Source of the DNA: Paenibacillus humicus NBRC 102415
GTDB taxonomy: Bacteria > Bacillota > Bacilli > Paenibacillales > Paenibacillaceae
Assembly (NCBI RefSeq): GCF_004000905.1
Contig: NZ_BIMD01000021.1
Location: forward strand, 19,514-83,513
Direction: 5' to 3'
DNA: 64,000 bases
Shown here piece by piece: positions 43,967-53,070 of this stretch. Under the pieces are notes generated by a model. It did no database searches and was not told where the DNA came from. It saw only the letters and a program-made list of their open reading frames with translations. How positions within the stretch are numbered: the first letter of the stretch is position 1; each line of letters opens with the position of its first letter. Position numbers and translations under genes: made by a program.

Positions 43967-44839
43967 TTACGCAAGAAGAGGACGGGAGGATGAGTTCGTT
44001 TCCTTTTCCGCATCTATTTTTTCCAAACTGGATTCCTCGATCGGAAAAGCGGATAAATCCAGCTCCGGCTTCGGGTATTCCAGACCGAGCTTCTCCAGCT
44101 CCTCCACAAGTATACGGAGAACGAGATAATTGCGGAACCAGCGGTTGTTGGACGGAACGATATGCCATGGGGAGCCGTCGGTCGCCGTGCGGCGGATCGC
44201 ATCCTCGTAGGCGGATGTGTATTCCTTCCAGTATTGGCGCTCCTGAAGGTCGGTCGGATCGAATTTCCACAGCTTCTCGGGATTTTCCATCCGGTCCCGG
44301 ATTTTCTCCAGCTGGAATTCGGGAGAGATGTGCAGGAAGATCTTCACGACGAGCACGTTCTGCGTCGTCAGCATCTCCTCGAAATGCCGGATCTGCTTCA
44401 GCCGGCGGCGAGCCTCCTTGTCGCTGACGTGGCCGTGCACCCGGGTGATAAGCACCTCTTCATAATAAGAACGGTTGAAGGCAGCGATGTAGCCTTTGGC
44501 CGGAACATCCTTGTGGGTGCGCCAGAGAAAATCGTGGGCGCTCTCCTCCTCGGTCGGCTTCTTGAAGCTGTAGGCGCGGAAGCCGCCGGGGTTGATGCCT
44601 CCGAACACCTTCTTGATGACGCCGTCCTTGCCGCTGCAGTCCATGCCCTGGAGAACGACCAGCACGCCGTTGCTGCGCGAGGCGAACAGGCGGTCCTGCT
44701 GCTCGGCCAGCCTATCCAGCAGGTCCTCGAACTTCTCCTGGACTTCATCCTTGTCCTTGAATCCGGCGGTATCTTCGGGATCGTAGTCCTTCAGCCTGAG
44801 CTTGTCGTCGCTTCCGATCCGGTAACGGTCCATGTTCAT
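43967..44839 (-). CDS. Polyphosphate kinase 2 (PPK2) family protein
   Basis: The 290-residue protein has the PPK2 P-loop region VLQGMDCSGKDGVIKKVFGG (about 62-81), HDFLWRTHKDVPAKGYIAAF, NRSYYEEVLITRVH and the lid/helical region. PPK2 enzymes transfer phosphate between polyphosphate and nucleotides. The length and opening suggest the class I short form making NTPs from NDPs or NDPs from NMPs; the class cannot be settled by eye. AGGAGGAG precedes the ATG. It may link to the nearby alarmone synthetase in nutrient stress, but this is inference. Confidence 0.9.
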   Translation of the reverse strand: MNMDRYRIGSDDKLRLKDYDPEDTAGFKDKDEVQEKFEDLLDRLAEQQDRLFASRSNGVLVVLQGMDCSGKDGVIKKVFGGINPGGFRAYSFKKPTEEESAHDFLWRTHKDVPAKGYIAAFNRSYYEEVLITRVHGHVSDKEARRRLKQIRHFEEMLTTQNVLVVKIFLHISPEFQLEKIRDRMENPEKLWKFDPTDLQERQYWKEYTSAYEDAIRRTATDGSPWHIVPSNNRWFRNYLVLRILVEELEKLGLEYPKPELDLSAFPIEESSLEKIDAEKETNSSSRPLLA

Positions 44840-45032
44840 TCGGCAGTCTCCTCCTGGGATGATTCAGAGTGGAAATAGGTCTATCAAGTAGATTACCCCA
44901 AAAAGCGGAAACTCCTGCCGGAATTGCCGGAGGGACGGAAAATAGATCGGTTTCAGGGAGAGATGCATGAGGCAGGCGTTGCCTGGACGGGAGGCGAAAG
45001 GATATGGATTCATGCTGGGGGAGGCCGCAGGG

Positions 45033-45342
45033 ATGAAGGAATTTGAGATCGAGAGCTGCGGAGGAGGCCGCATCCATGCTATTGATACGGGGCAAATAGC
45101 GGTTCAGACGATATGCTGCCGCTGCTTATCTGCCCGGACCTGGCGATGACGGCAGAAGGTTACATCCCCAACAGGCTGCTGCCGAAGCAGAGGCCGGCCG
45201 CGCCGCCAGGGAGCTTCGCGAATTCGCGGCCTCCGCTCATGACGTCTTCGCATCGGAGCCGGAAGTCCTCGTCCGAGAAATGAGGGAGTGGATGAAGCGC
45301 CGCGAAGGTTGCGATCAGGCGGGCTTGTCCGGCGCTTGTTGA
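45033..45342 (+). pseudogene. Decayed alpha/beta-hydrolase remnant
   Basis: Three frames in order give pieces of one likely protein: MKEFEIESCGGGRIHAIDTG (start at 45033), then LPLLICPDLAMTAEGY from 45116 in a second frame, then AARELREFAASAHDVF and SEPEVLVREMREWMKRREG in a third, ending at a TGA at 45340. The first two resemble the opening strands of alpha/beta hydrolases and the last a C-terminal helix region. The middle (about 180 residues, including the nucleophile) is missing. It lies in the 646-base gap between ppk2 and relP. Confidence 0.5.
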
Positions 45343-45485
45343 GATGGGGCATATTCGTCCGGCCCTTTCATGAGTTTGAAGGCCGGCTCCCGGCGCGCTC
45401 GGACCGCTTTTTTGAAATCAGGGGGCGTATTGTGAGATGATAAGGGGGATCAAAGCGGCCCAAGCGGCCGGGCAAGGAGCCATCC

Positions 45486-46235
45486 ATGAACTCTTCGCAG
45501 CTGCAGCCATTCAAGAAGCTGAAGAACGACATTACCCGTTTCATGATGATGTACAAGTTCGCCCTGGACGAGATGGAGACGAAGATCGAAATCCTCAAGG
45601 AGGAATTCCAGCTTCTCCACGATTACAATCCGATCGAGCATACGAAGTCGCGCGTGAAATCGCCTGAAAGCATCATGAACAAAATCTACCGCAAAAACTG
45701 CGAGTTCTCGCTGCCCGCAATCAAGGAGAAGATCCAGGATATCGCCGGCCTGCGGATCACCTGCTCGTTTGTATCCGATATTTACCTGATCCACGACATG
45801 CTCAAGGTGCAGAAGGATCTCGCCATCGTGCAGGTCAAGGATTATATCGCCCATCCCAAGCCCAACGGCTATCAGAGCTTCCATCTTCTGATCGAGGTGC
45901 CGGTCTACATGTCGGATCGTCAGGAGAAGGTGCTCGTCGAGGTGCAGATCCGCACGATTGCGATGGATTTCTGGGCAAGCCTCGAGCACAAGCTGTATTA
46001 CAAATACAACAAGGCCGTCCCCGAGCATCTGCTTCGCGAGCTCAAGGAGGCGGCGGATTCGGCCGCCGCGCTGGACCTCAAGATGGAGCGGCTGCATCGG
46101 GAAGTCCAGTCGCTGCAGGAGGAAGAAGAGGAAGAGAGCGACTTCCTGCCGGCGCTGTTCGGAGAGGGCGAGCGACGCGGCATCCAGATTCCGCCGCAGC
46201 TGCTCGGACTGCTCGGCGGCTCCGACTCCAAGTAG
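45486..46235 (+). CDS. relP: Small alarmone synthetase, RelP/YwaC type
   Basis: The 249-residue protein is a synthetase-only (p)ppGpp enzyme. It shows NPIEHTKSRVKSPESI, DIAGLRITCSFVSDIY, KPNGYQSFHLLIE and EVQIRTIAMDFWASLEHKLY, matching B. subtilis YwaC (SAS2) better than YjbM. There is no hydrolase domain. The C-terminus is about 40 residues longer than YwaC and contains a Glu run and LPALFGEGE. AAGGAG precedes the ATG. It is monocistronic with a terminator. Confidence 0.93.
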   Translation: MNSSQLQPFKKLKNDITRFMMMYKFALDEMETKIEILKEEFQLLHDYNPIEHTKSRVKSPESIMNKIYRKNCEFSLPAIKEKIQDIAGLRITCSFVSDIYLIHDMLKVQKDLAIVQVKDYIAHPKPNGYQSFHLLIEVPVYMSDRQEKVLVEVQIRTIAMDFWASLEHKLYYKYNKAVPEHLLRELKEAADSAAALDLKMERLHREVQSLQEEEEEESDFLPALFGEGERRGIQIPPQLLGLLGGSDSK

Positions 46236-46284
46236 TCCGCAGCTCTCTGTCGCTAAGGGAAGTTCCCAAGGGAAGTTTCGAACG

Positions 46285-46324
46285 AAGGTCCCGGCCGTGC
46301 CCGTCATGGCCGAGGGCCTTTTTC
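46285..46324 (+). terminator. Terminator of relP
   Basis: AAGGTCCCGGCC (46285-46296) pairs with GGCCGAGGGCCTT (46308-46320) with a wobble and a bulge, then TTTTT. Confidence 0.7.
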
Positions 46325-46326
46325 GA

Positions 46327-47175
46327 TTATCCCGGCAGCGCTGTGGGGCGGTCGGCCGTCCATGCTCCCGCGTCCGGAGTGTCCAGCTGCTCGTCGGCAT
46401 CGAACGGGAATCCCTCTCCGGCCATGCTGCTCGCCAGCAGCGCCGTCGCAGGGTCCAAGGGGCGGGGCTTGGGAAGCCCGGCGCAGCAGTCCCGGGCGGC
46501 CTCCAATCGGTCGCGCAGCGAGGCGGTGAGACACTCGGCAATGGCGGCTTTGTGGGAGGTTCCGACGAAGCCGAGTCCGCCGCACAGCGGCAGCCTGCGG
46601 TCTTCCAGCTCCTCCAGCAGCCCAGGGCTCAGCTTATGATGATGGAACGGTCCGAGCAGCTGCTCGTTCTCGGGCTCCAAAGGAAACAGGAGCAGATACA
46701 GAAGCTCGAAGCAAGCCCTCTCCGCGCTGTCGGCCGAGCTTGATGGAGAGGGCGCGGCAACGGCATCCTGCACCTGAAGATGATAACCGGCGTAACGTTC
46801 GCAGAATTGCTGGTACTGCTGCTCGTAAAGAGCCAGCTCCCGCCATACCAGGCCTGCCTCAGCGCTGTACAAGGAAACTCGGCGGAGCAGGCCGGTGAGC
46901 AAAAAATGACGCTTGAGCTCCCGTTCCATCCAGCCGTACTTTTCATCCGTCAGTCCAGGGTTGCCGCGCAGCACGGCTTCGCGCACCTGCAGCAGCCATT
47001 CCTGCGGCAAGGCCTCCTCGAGCTTGCGCTCCTCCTCGGCAAGCTCTGCCGGCATTCCCGGAAGCAGCCCTGTCATGGAATCTGCAAGCTCCCTGTAAGC
47101 CGCTTCCTCCTCGCCTTTCTTTTCCCCGCCGCTCTTTGTCGGCTCTCCCAGCAGATTTTTCAGCTTGCCCAGCAT
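46327..47175 (-). CDS. Hypothetical helical protein (282 aa)
   Basis: The protein starts MLGKLKNLLGEPTKSGG and is soluble, helical and acidic. It has KYGWMERELKRHFLLTGLL, YEQQYQQFCERYAGYHLQVQ and a C-terminal Pro-rich tail. The FELLYLLLFPLEPENEQLLG segment is moderately hydrophobic but not a clear membrane helix. I do not recognise the family. GAGGG lies close to the ATG. It converges with relP. Confidence 0.65.
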   Translation of the reverse strand: MLGKLKNLLGEPTKSGGEKKGEEEAAYRELADSMTGLLPGMPAELAEEERKLEEALPQEWLLQVREAVLRGNPGLTDEKYGWMERELKRHFLLTGLLRRVSLYSAEAGLVWRELALYEQQYQQFCERYAGYHLQVQDAVAAPSPSSSADSAERACFELLYLLLFPLEPENEQLLGPFHHHKLSPGLLEELEDRRLPLCGGLGFVGTSHKAAIAECLTASLRDRLEAARDCCAGLPKPRPLDPATALLASSMAGEGFPFDADEQLDTPDAGAWTADRPTALPG

Positions 47176-47255
47176 CCGCCCTCATCCCTTCTGTCGAATT
47201 CTACTTAAGATTAACCCTGCCGGGGGCAAAGGCAACCGCATGGGCGGAAAGAATG

Positions 47256-47282
47256 CAAAAAGGCCGCCCCGGAGGACGGCCA
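47256..47282 (-). terminator. Terminator of the M56 peptidase gene
   Basis: GGCCGCCCC (47262-47270) pairs with GGACGGCC (47274-47281); on the minus strand TTTTTGC follows. Confidence 0.8.
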
Positions 47283-47288
47283 TCGCGG

Positions 47289-49577
47289 TCATGCCTTCTT
47301 TTCATCCAGGGCCGGAGCCCCGATCAGCGACTTGACGTTCTCTTCCTGGTTAGGCTCCAGGCCGAGGAAGGCGGCGGTGAAATAAATGCCGTCCTTTTCC
47401 CACAGGTAAAAGAGCTGGCGCCGGGTATCCTTCTTCGGATCGACTTCAAATACATCGTAGAATCTCTTGCCATCCTCCGCCACGGTGACGCGGACGCCAT
47501 CCAGATCGAGCGTCCGCAGGACGGTCATCTTGGCGGCATCGACGATAGGAGCCTTGCTCTGGTACAGGTTGAGCGTATCGTTCATGGAGTAAACGGTCGA
47601 TTTTAAATCGGGATCCGGCTGATAGCTCGTTTCAAGCGTATCCACGGCCGGCCTGAATTTGAAATACCGAGTCCGGTCGCCTGCCTTGTTCAAGCGGGCG
47701 TCCATGAGCTTCCATTGACCGTCCGCCAAGGTGGAAGAGATATTGATGTCGAAGCCCAGCGCCTCCTCAGCCTTCTGCAGGTCCTTGCCGTCGTATAGCG
47801 GGAAGGTGACCCCTTCGCCTGTGTAGTCGACCTGCTCGATCTGCTCGGGAAACACGTAGGAATGCAGCATTTTTTCCAGATCCGGCATCGTCACATTGCT
47901 TCGATGAGTAAGCGTTCCTTCGCGGGTATGGTTTTCGCTGAAGTAATCGACGGCATACCAGATCCCCTCATCCTGCCATACGAAGCTTTTGGCTGTTTCC
48001 GGCAGATGCCAGGCATAGGTTTGAATTCTGGAGACCAAGGTGCCCTGGATCCCGGCAAAAGTGGCATCCGCATACTTGAAAAATTGAGGATCCGCCGGAC
48101 CCCAAGTCGCCGGCGCGTTTGTCCGCACTTCCCCGCCGCTCTGGGAGCTATAGATTGTATCCAGCAGGTTTTCCTTGGAAGCCAGCAGCTCGAAGGCTTT
48201 CTCATGCGGGAATACTTCATATCCGTTTTTGACGGTTATGGCGACGACGTTGTCGTTCATGTCCATGTATTTGGCCAGATTGATATTCTCCAGCCGATAG
48301 CCTTCCGGAAGATAGTCGGGCACCTTGTACGTGAACCCGGAAAAATCATTCGCCCTCTCCAGGCTGGAGAACCATTTGGACCAGTCGTTTATCCGCACAA
48401 GATGGAATGAGGCCGTATGCGCCTGTGCTTGCCCGGATCCGGCTTGCGGAGCGGCGCCGGTCCTGGTGTTGGGAGCTTGGGCGAGTACGACGGCTCCGAT
48501 GGCGAGAAGCGCCAGAATGGCGGCGGCGGACAGGCGATAGGAACCTTTGCGGAACTTGGCGATCATCGTAATCCTCCGTTTCATTTCGTGCTCGTGTTCA
48601 AAGAAAGGCGAGAAATTGGCCGCTGTCCTGGAGCTGCGGGCCAAAACTTTCGACAGCAGCAACAGCGTCCTGCCATAGGCGGCGGATTCCCGCTCGCCGA
48701 GCACCTCCAGCACTCCGGCGTCGCAGGCTACCTCGCGGTCCGCTTTCATTTTCCGGATGGCCAGCCATACGAAGGGATTGTACCAATGCAGCGCGGCAGC
48801 CAGCATCCACAGAAGATTGATCCACAGATCCTTGCGCTTGTAATGAGTCAGCTCATGCAGCAGGATGTGCTCCAGCTGTCTGGAATCGGCGATGACGGCG
48901 ATATCCGCCGGCAGATAGATTTTTGGCCGGGCAAGTCCGTAAAGGAAGGGACTCCGAGGCCCATAGGTTTCATGGATCGGAATCGGCCGCTTGATGCCCA
49001 GCGTCCGCCGGCATTTCTCCAAAGCGGACCTGATGCCGGGATCCTCGATCCTGCGGGACGAGCGGAATTTGAATTCGAATCGGAGCGTGCCGATCAGGAA
49101 GCAGAGGCATAGGACGGCAAAGCCGGCCAGCCAAGACAGCGCAACGATCGGCAGAGGGCTCCAGCGGGCTTGTCCACTCGCCTTTTCCTCGAGGGGAGAG
49201 GCGGGAGGAGCTGAAGCTGGCGCCGGAGGTTCCGATGTTTCCGGTTGAGGATGATCCTCCGGCACGGGTACAACGACTGGCTGCGTGGAGGCCGCCGTGC
49301 CGTCATCGACGGACAGGCTTGGAACCGGCGGGGTCTGGCGCATGGCGGAATCGGCCTGTGTCGCCGCCTGCGGCATAAGGCCGAACAAGCTGATCGGGCT
49401 TTGCGGCGCCAGCGGCACGAGCAGCTTGATCAGCACGAGCAGCCAGAGGGCATAGGCCAGCTTGGAGCTCGGCGTCTTCTTGAACAGCTTCCGGAAGGCG
49501 AGCAGCGCCAGGATAAGAACGGTCGATGCCAGCGAGGCCGTCAAGAAGAGATGAAAGATCGTTTGAATCCGTTGCAT
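47289..49577 (-). CDS. M56 (BlaR1-family) membrane metalloprotease/antirepressor
   Basis: The 762-residue protein has an N-terminal membrane domain with several helices, a cytoplasmic zinc protease domain with HILLHELTHYKRKDL (HExxH) and a further transmembrane helix (LSAAAILALLAIGAVVLAQA). The extracellular C-terminal half is not a penicillin-binding sensor: it contains SGFTYKVPDYLPEGYRLENI and WYAVDYFSENH, resembling DUF4367-type domains. It should cleave or release the BlaI-type repressor encoded 43 bases upstream upon an envelope signal. AAGGAG precedes the ATG. Confidence 0.88.
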   Translation of the reverse strand: MQRIQTIFHLFLTASLASTVLILALLAFRKLFKKTPSSKLAYALWLLVLIKLLVPLAPQSPISLFGLMPQAATQADSAMRQTPPVPSLSVDDGTAASTQPVVVPVPEDHPQPETSEPPAPASAPPASPLEEKASGQARWSPLPIVALSWLAGFAVLCLCFLIGTLRFEFKFRSSRRIEDPGIRSALEKCRRTLGIKRPIPIHETYGPRSPFLYGLARPKIYLPADIAVIADSRQLEHILLHELTHYKRKDLWINLLWMLAAALHWYNPFVWLAIRKMKADREVACDAGVLEVLGERESAAYGRTLLLLSKVLARSSRTAANFSPFFEHEHEMKRRITMIAKFRKGSYRLSAAAILALLAIGAVVLAQAPNTRTGAAPQAGSGQAQAHTASFHLVRINDWSKWFSSLERANDFSGFTYKVPDYLPEGYRLENINLAKYMDMNDNVVAITVKNGYEVFPHEKAFELLASKENLLDTIYSSQSGGEVRTNAPATWGPADPQFFKYADATFAGIQGTLVSRIQTYAWHLPETAKSFVWQDEGIWYAVDYFSENHTREGTLTHRSNVTMPDLEKMLHSYVFPEQIEQVDYTGEGVTFPLYDGKDLQKAEEALGFDINISSTLADGQWKLMDARLNKAGDRTRYFKFRPAVDTLETSYQPDPDLKSTVYSMNDTLNLYQSKAPIVDAAKMTVLRTLDLDGVRVTVAEDGKRFYDVFEVDPKKDTRRQLFYLWEKDGIYFTAAFLGLEPNQEENVKSLIGAPALDEKKA

Positions 49578-49620
49578 GGCTCGAAAGCTCCTTCATGATC
49601 GCGTCGGGACACGAACCGGG

Positions 49621-50013
49621 CTAGGCGTCGGGGCGTTCCGCTGTTTTTTGCTTCTCCAGAAGTTTCTGGAGCTCGTCGATGTCTTGTTCGGACAGGTTCT
49701 CTTCCTGGATGAATCGGGCGAACAGCATGCCGACGGCTCCGTTGTACACCCGGTCCAGAAAAGACTTGTTCTCGGCCTTCAAATACTCGGCATGGGATAC
49801 GAGCGGATAATACAAATAATTCCTTCCGGCTTTCTCGAACCGGATCGCATTCTTTTTATGAAGGCGGTTGATGAAGGTTTTGATCGTCTGATCCGACCAC
49901 TGCATCTGCTGGGACAGCTCGGCAATGATTTCCTGGGCGGATAAGGGCTCTTTTTGCCAGAGAAGCTTCATGATCTCGCTCTCGGCCTCGGTGATACGGG
50001 GGGATACGCTCAT
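49621..50013 (-). CDS. BlaI/MecI family transcriptional repressor
   Basis: The 130-residue protein has the winged helix of BlaI/MecI: ITEAESEIMKLLWQKEPLSA, WSDQTIKTFINRLHKKNAI and the dimerisation tail. This family is inactivated by proteolysis through M56 partners. AAGGAG lies somewhat far (13 bases) from the ATG. It heads the blaI-M56 operon and should bind the palindromes in its own promoter. Confidence 0.92.
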   Translation of the reverse strand: MSVSPRITEAESEIMKLLWQKEPLSAQEIIAELSQQMQWSDQTIKTFINRLHKKNAIRFEKAGRNYLYYPLVSHAEYLKAENKSFLDRVYNGAVGMLFARFIQEENLSEQDIDELQKLLEKQKTAERPDA

Positions 50014-50042
50014 TGCAATCCATCTACTCCTTGAAAAAGAAT

Positions 50043-50096
50043 GTTTACGTATGTAAACGACAATTAAAGATTACATTTGTAAACGTAAGCTGTCAA
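50043..50096 (-). promoter_or_regulatory. Promoter and two BlaI-type operators
   Basis: On the minus strand TTGACA (50096-50091) and TAATCT (50073-50068) form a promoter with a 17-base spacer. The palindrome TTACATTTGTAA (50071-50082) overlaps the spacer and -10, and a second, GTTTAC-GTAT-GTAAAC (50043-50058), lies just after the start site. Both carry the TAC...GTA arms of BlaI/MecI operators (TACA/TGTA). Confidence 0.85.
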
Positions 50097-50144
50097 CTCC
50101 TTTGAAGCCGACTCCAGCATGCGGCTGAAAAACCTTTGCGGAAC

Positions 50145-50195
50145 CAAAAAAGAAAGACGGGACGAAGCGGAGGAGAGGCTCGGCTTCGTCCCGTC
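50145..50195 (-). terminator. Terminator of the first ltaS-type gene
   Basis: GACGGGACGAAGC (50156-50168) pairs perfectly with GCTTCGTCCCGTC (50183-50195); on the minus strand TTTCTTTTTTGG follows. Confidence 0.9.
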
Positions 50196-50271
50196 GGGAT
50201 CTGGCGGCTGTAGGCTCAGCCGGTGATGATTAAGCGGGCTTAGGGGACAATTTAACTAAGGAGTGCGGAAT

Positions 50272-52137
50272 TCAACGCTGCGCGCCGCTATGCTCCGGCA
50301 AGGCCTCCATATAGCTGTCCGACAGGCGGAGCAGCTCCAGCGCCCGATTGTAGGCATCCTCGTCGGAGCCTGCAGCCGGGGTGCCCGGCTTCAGCGGATA
50401 GCGGTTGCCGTCGTCGTACCCGATGCCGGGAATATAGAGCGAGCTGCCGCTGAGCAGCGTGCCGGAAGGAAGATAATAACGCTGAGGCAGAATATTTTGC
50501 GATTGGCTGAGAAGATCCTGGCCGAAATGAAGCTGACCGTCCAGCGAAGCCCCCGCAAGGCCCGCGATGGTCGGAAGCAGATCGACCTGGCCGCCAAGCG
50601 TATCGAGCTCTTTTCCCTGCCTGCTGCCCGGCAGCGTGAGGAGAAGCGGAACGTTGATCATGTCGGGATAGCCGTATTCATGGCCGAGAATCTCTTTCAT
50701 GAGCTCCTTGTCCTTGCGATCGAGGGAGAAGAGCGGGAGCCCTTGATGGTCGCCATAGACGACGAGCAGGGAAACTTCCCACAGTCCGGCGGCCTTGAGC
50801 TCCTCCACCAGCTGGCCGAAGGCGTAATCGGCATAGCTCTGGGAAGCGATGTAGTCGCCGACGAATGTCTTCTCATACCGCTCCGGAAGCTCGAAGCGGC
50901 TCAGCCCGTCCGGAAGCGTGAACGGATGATGGGCGGTCATGGAGATGATCTGGGCATAAAACGGCTTGCCCTCGCCGTCCATCTCCTTCAGCTTGCCGGC
51001 CGTCTTGGCGTACAGCGTCTCGTCGTCGGCGCCGAAGAACACCTGGTTCTCCTTGCCGAAAAACGGCTGGTCGTAAAAGCGGTCGAAGCCGACCGCCTTG
51101 TACAGCTCGCGGCGGTTCCAGAAGTCGACGACGTTCGTATGGAAGGTCGCGGACTGATAGCCCTGCTCCTTCAGCAGCTTCGGCAGGCTCGGAACGTCCT
51201 TGTAGGCGTAGGACATCGTTGCCGCTCCGCTTCGCGGGATATAGAAGCTCGTATTGGCGACGAACTCCGCATCGGAGGTGTTGCCCTGCCCGACCATCTG
51301 ATAGAAGTTGTTGAAATACAGGCTTTCGCGCGCCAGCTTGTTGAGGTTCGGCGTCACCTCCCGCCCGTCCAGCTCCAGGCCGATCAGGAAATTCTGGAAC
51401 GATTCCAGCTGCAGGACGATGATGTTCTTGCCTTGTGCAGCGCCTTGGAATGGAGAAGCTTGCTTGGGATCGACGCCTTTGAGCTCATCGATGCGGGCCT
51501 GCGTCACCTTGGCCGGATCCTCCAGCTCCGTCTGTCCCCGATCGACGAGCGCGAACGCCTCGTAGTTCAGGATGCCCATCTCCTCGGCCTTGGTGTGCTC
51601 GTTCATGCTGGCGCGGTTCGGCACGATATTGAACAGGCACAGGGCAAAGGACAGAACGGCGACGCCGGCGAAGACAGCCTTGCGCCGGTTGAAGCGTGCG
51701 GCGGGCTTTTTCAGCAGCTCGCGCCGCTTGCGGATCAGAATGACAGCCAGGACGATAATATCGAGGAAGATCAGCGTGTAGTACGGATCCATCAGCGAGA
51801 AGACGCTGTTGCTGACCGCCGTCACCTGGTTGACCTGCTGGAGCGCATGCCAGGTGGCGATGACCCCGTAATATTTATGGTACATGAAGACCGAGAAGAG
51901 GATGCCGGTCAAGGCGGCGTCCGCGATGACGTAATAGATCAGCTTGCGCTTGCCTGCGAACATCTCCAGCAGGCCGAAGATCAGCCATGCGAACGGGAGC
52001 TCCGTCACGAGAATCGCCCACGACGGGCCGTCGTCGAAGATGACGAACCAGGTCAGCATGCATTTGAGCAGTATGATGATGGAAAAGAACAGAAATGGCC
52101 GGCTGGAAAACATCCGGGTAAACCGATTTCGCTGCAA
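50272..52137 (-). CDS. ltaS: Lipoteichoic acid synthase family protein (LtaS-like sulfatase fold)
   Basis: The protein of about 621 residues has five N-terminal transmembrane helices and an extracellular sulfatase-fold domain. Motifs include IIVLQLESFQNF (metal-binding Glu), GQGNTSDAEF (catalytic Thr), TFHTNVVDFWNR and VVYGDHQGLPLF. LtaS polymerises glycerol phosphate from phosphatidylglycerol. The TTG at 52137 is preferred because GGGAAGG lies about 7 bases upstream; an ATG at 52161 has no site. A second paralogue lies at 57590-59770. Confidence 0.9.
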   Translation of the reverse strand: MQRNRFTRMFSSRPFLFFSIIILLKCMLTWFVIFDDGPSWAILVTELPFAWLIFGLLEMFAGKRKLIYYVIADAALTGILFSVFMYHKYYGVIATWHALQQVNQVTAVSNSVFSLMDPYYTLIFLDIIVLAVILIRKRRELLKKPAARFNRRKAVFAGVAVLSFALCLFNIVPNRASMNEHTKAEEMGILNYEAFALVDRGQTELEDPAKVTQARIDELKGVDPKQASPFQGAAQGKNIIVLQLESFQNFLIGLELDGREVTPNLNKLARESLYFNNFYQMVGQGNTSDAEFVANTSFYIPRSGAATMSYAYKDVPSLPKLLKEQGYQSATFHTNVVDFWNRRELYKAVGFDRFYDQPFFGKENQVFFGADDETLYAKTAGKLKEMDGEGKPFYAQIISMTAHHPFTLPDGLSRFELPERYEKTFVGDYIASQSYADYAFGQLVEELKAAGLWEVSLLVVYGDHQGLPLFSLDRKDKELMKEILGHEYGYPDMINVPLLLTLPGSRQGKELDTLGGQVDLLPTIAGLAGASLDGQLHFGQDLLSQSQNILPQRYYLPSGTLLSGSSLYIPGIGYDDGNRYPLKPGTPAAGSDEDAYNRALELLRLSDSYMEALPEHSGAQR

Positions 52138-52210
52138 GGTCAAACCTTCCCTTCTCAACATTTTAGGGGTGAAACATTACGCTACATGTCAGCTTTAAGA
52201 TTCAGTTTAC

Positions 52211-52239
52211 ATTATGGGGAATGCGCAAGGCCTTGTCAA
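52211..52239 (-). promoter_or_regulatory. Promoter of the first ltaS-type gene
   Basis: On the minus strand TTGACA and CATAAT are spaced by 17 bases, giving a leader of about 65 bases before the TTG start. Confidence 0.65.
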
Positions 52240-52319
52240 AATGAAGGAAAGGCAGCCAGAGGAAGGAAAGGGGAGGAAAGCGGCGGAACGTAGCCGGATA
52301 AATTTAATTCCCCCGGGGC

Positions 52320-52346
52320 TGATACATTTGCTCGACGGCATTCGTC
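52320..52346 (+). promoter_or_regulatory. Candidate ECF autoregulatory promoter
   Basis: TGATAC, 17 bases, then CGTC resembles the B. subtilis SigX-type promoter (TGTAAC-N17-CGWC), about 30 bases upstream of the sigma gene. Autoregulation is usual for such operons. Confidence 0.45.
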
Positions 52347-52383
52347 TTTTATACAGCTGCAGCAAGAAAGGAGGATGGGACCT

Positions 52384-52971
52384 TTGACGATTCCGGAATC
52401 GGCAACGTTCAAGCAGTTGTTCTACGAGCATCATCCGGCCGTCCTTCGCAAGCTGACCGCGCTTCTGCGCGACGAGGCGGTGGCGGAGGATCTGGCCCAG
52501 GAAACGTTTCTGAAAATGTACCGGCAGCCGCCGGACAGCCTGGAGGCTGCCGGAGCATGGCTGCACCGGGTTGCGACGAGGCTCGCTTACGACTATATGG
52601 GAAGCGCCGCGAGGCAGCGCAGGCTGGCTGAGCGGCAGGAGCAGCAAATTGCTGTAGACGGGATTTCAAGCCCGTCCGGCGAGGACGAGCTGATGCGCAG
52701 GCTCGATCAGGAAGAGGTGCGCGACTGGCTGGAGGAGCTGCCCGAGCGGGACCGCCGGGCGCTTCTGCTCCGGTACTCCGGATACAGCTACGCGGAGATA
52801 GCGGAGGAGCTGTCGGTGCGGCAGCCGATCGTAGGCACCCTGCTGGCGAGGGCGACGGAGAGGCTTCGCAAATGCGCGGCGGCTGCCGAACAGCGCCAGG
52901 GAGATGAGGGGATGGCCCTGACAGGTTCGGCGGGGCTCGGGCCGGTTCAACCGAAGGCGGAATTGCGCTAA
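52384..52971 (+). CDS. ECF RNA polymerase sigma factor (SigX-like)
   Basis: The 195-residue protein has region 2 (FKQLFYEHHPAVLRKLTALL; EDLAQETFLKMYR) and region 4 (LPERDRRALLLRYSGYSYAEIAEELSV split). The start is TTG at 52384: AAAGGAGG sits 8 bases before it, whereas the in-frame ATG at 52375 directly abuts that site. It is followed by an anti-sigma-like membrane protein and an ABC exporter. Target genes are probably envelope-related. Confidence 0.9.
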   Translation: MTIPESATFKQLFYEHHPAVLRKLTALLRDEAVAEDLAQETFLKMYRQPPDSLEAAGAWLHRVATRLAYDYMGSAARQRRLAERQEQQIAVDGISSPSGEDELMRRLDQEEVRDWLEELPERDRRALLLRYSGYSYAEIAEELSVRQPIVGTLLARATERLRKCAAAAEQRQGDEGMALTGSAGLGPVQPKAELR

Positions 52972-53070
52972 AAGCGTTGTGAAAAAATGACCTTCGCAAT
53001 GGAGTCGGAATAGCGTCGGCGTTTTTATGACGAATCAGGATGAGCCTGATTGAAGGAGGATGGGTCGAAT

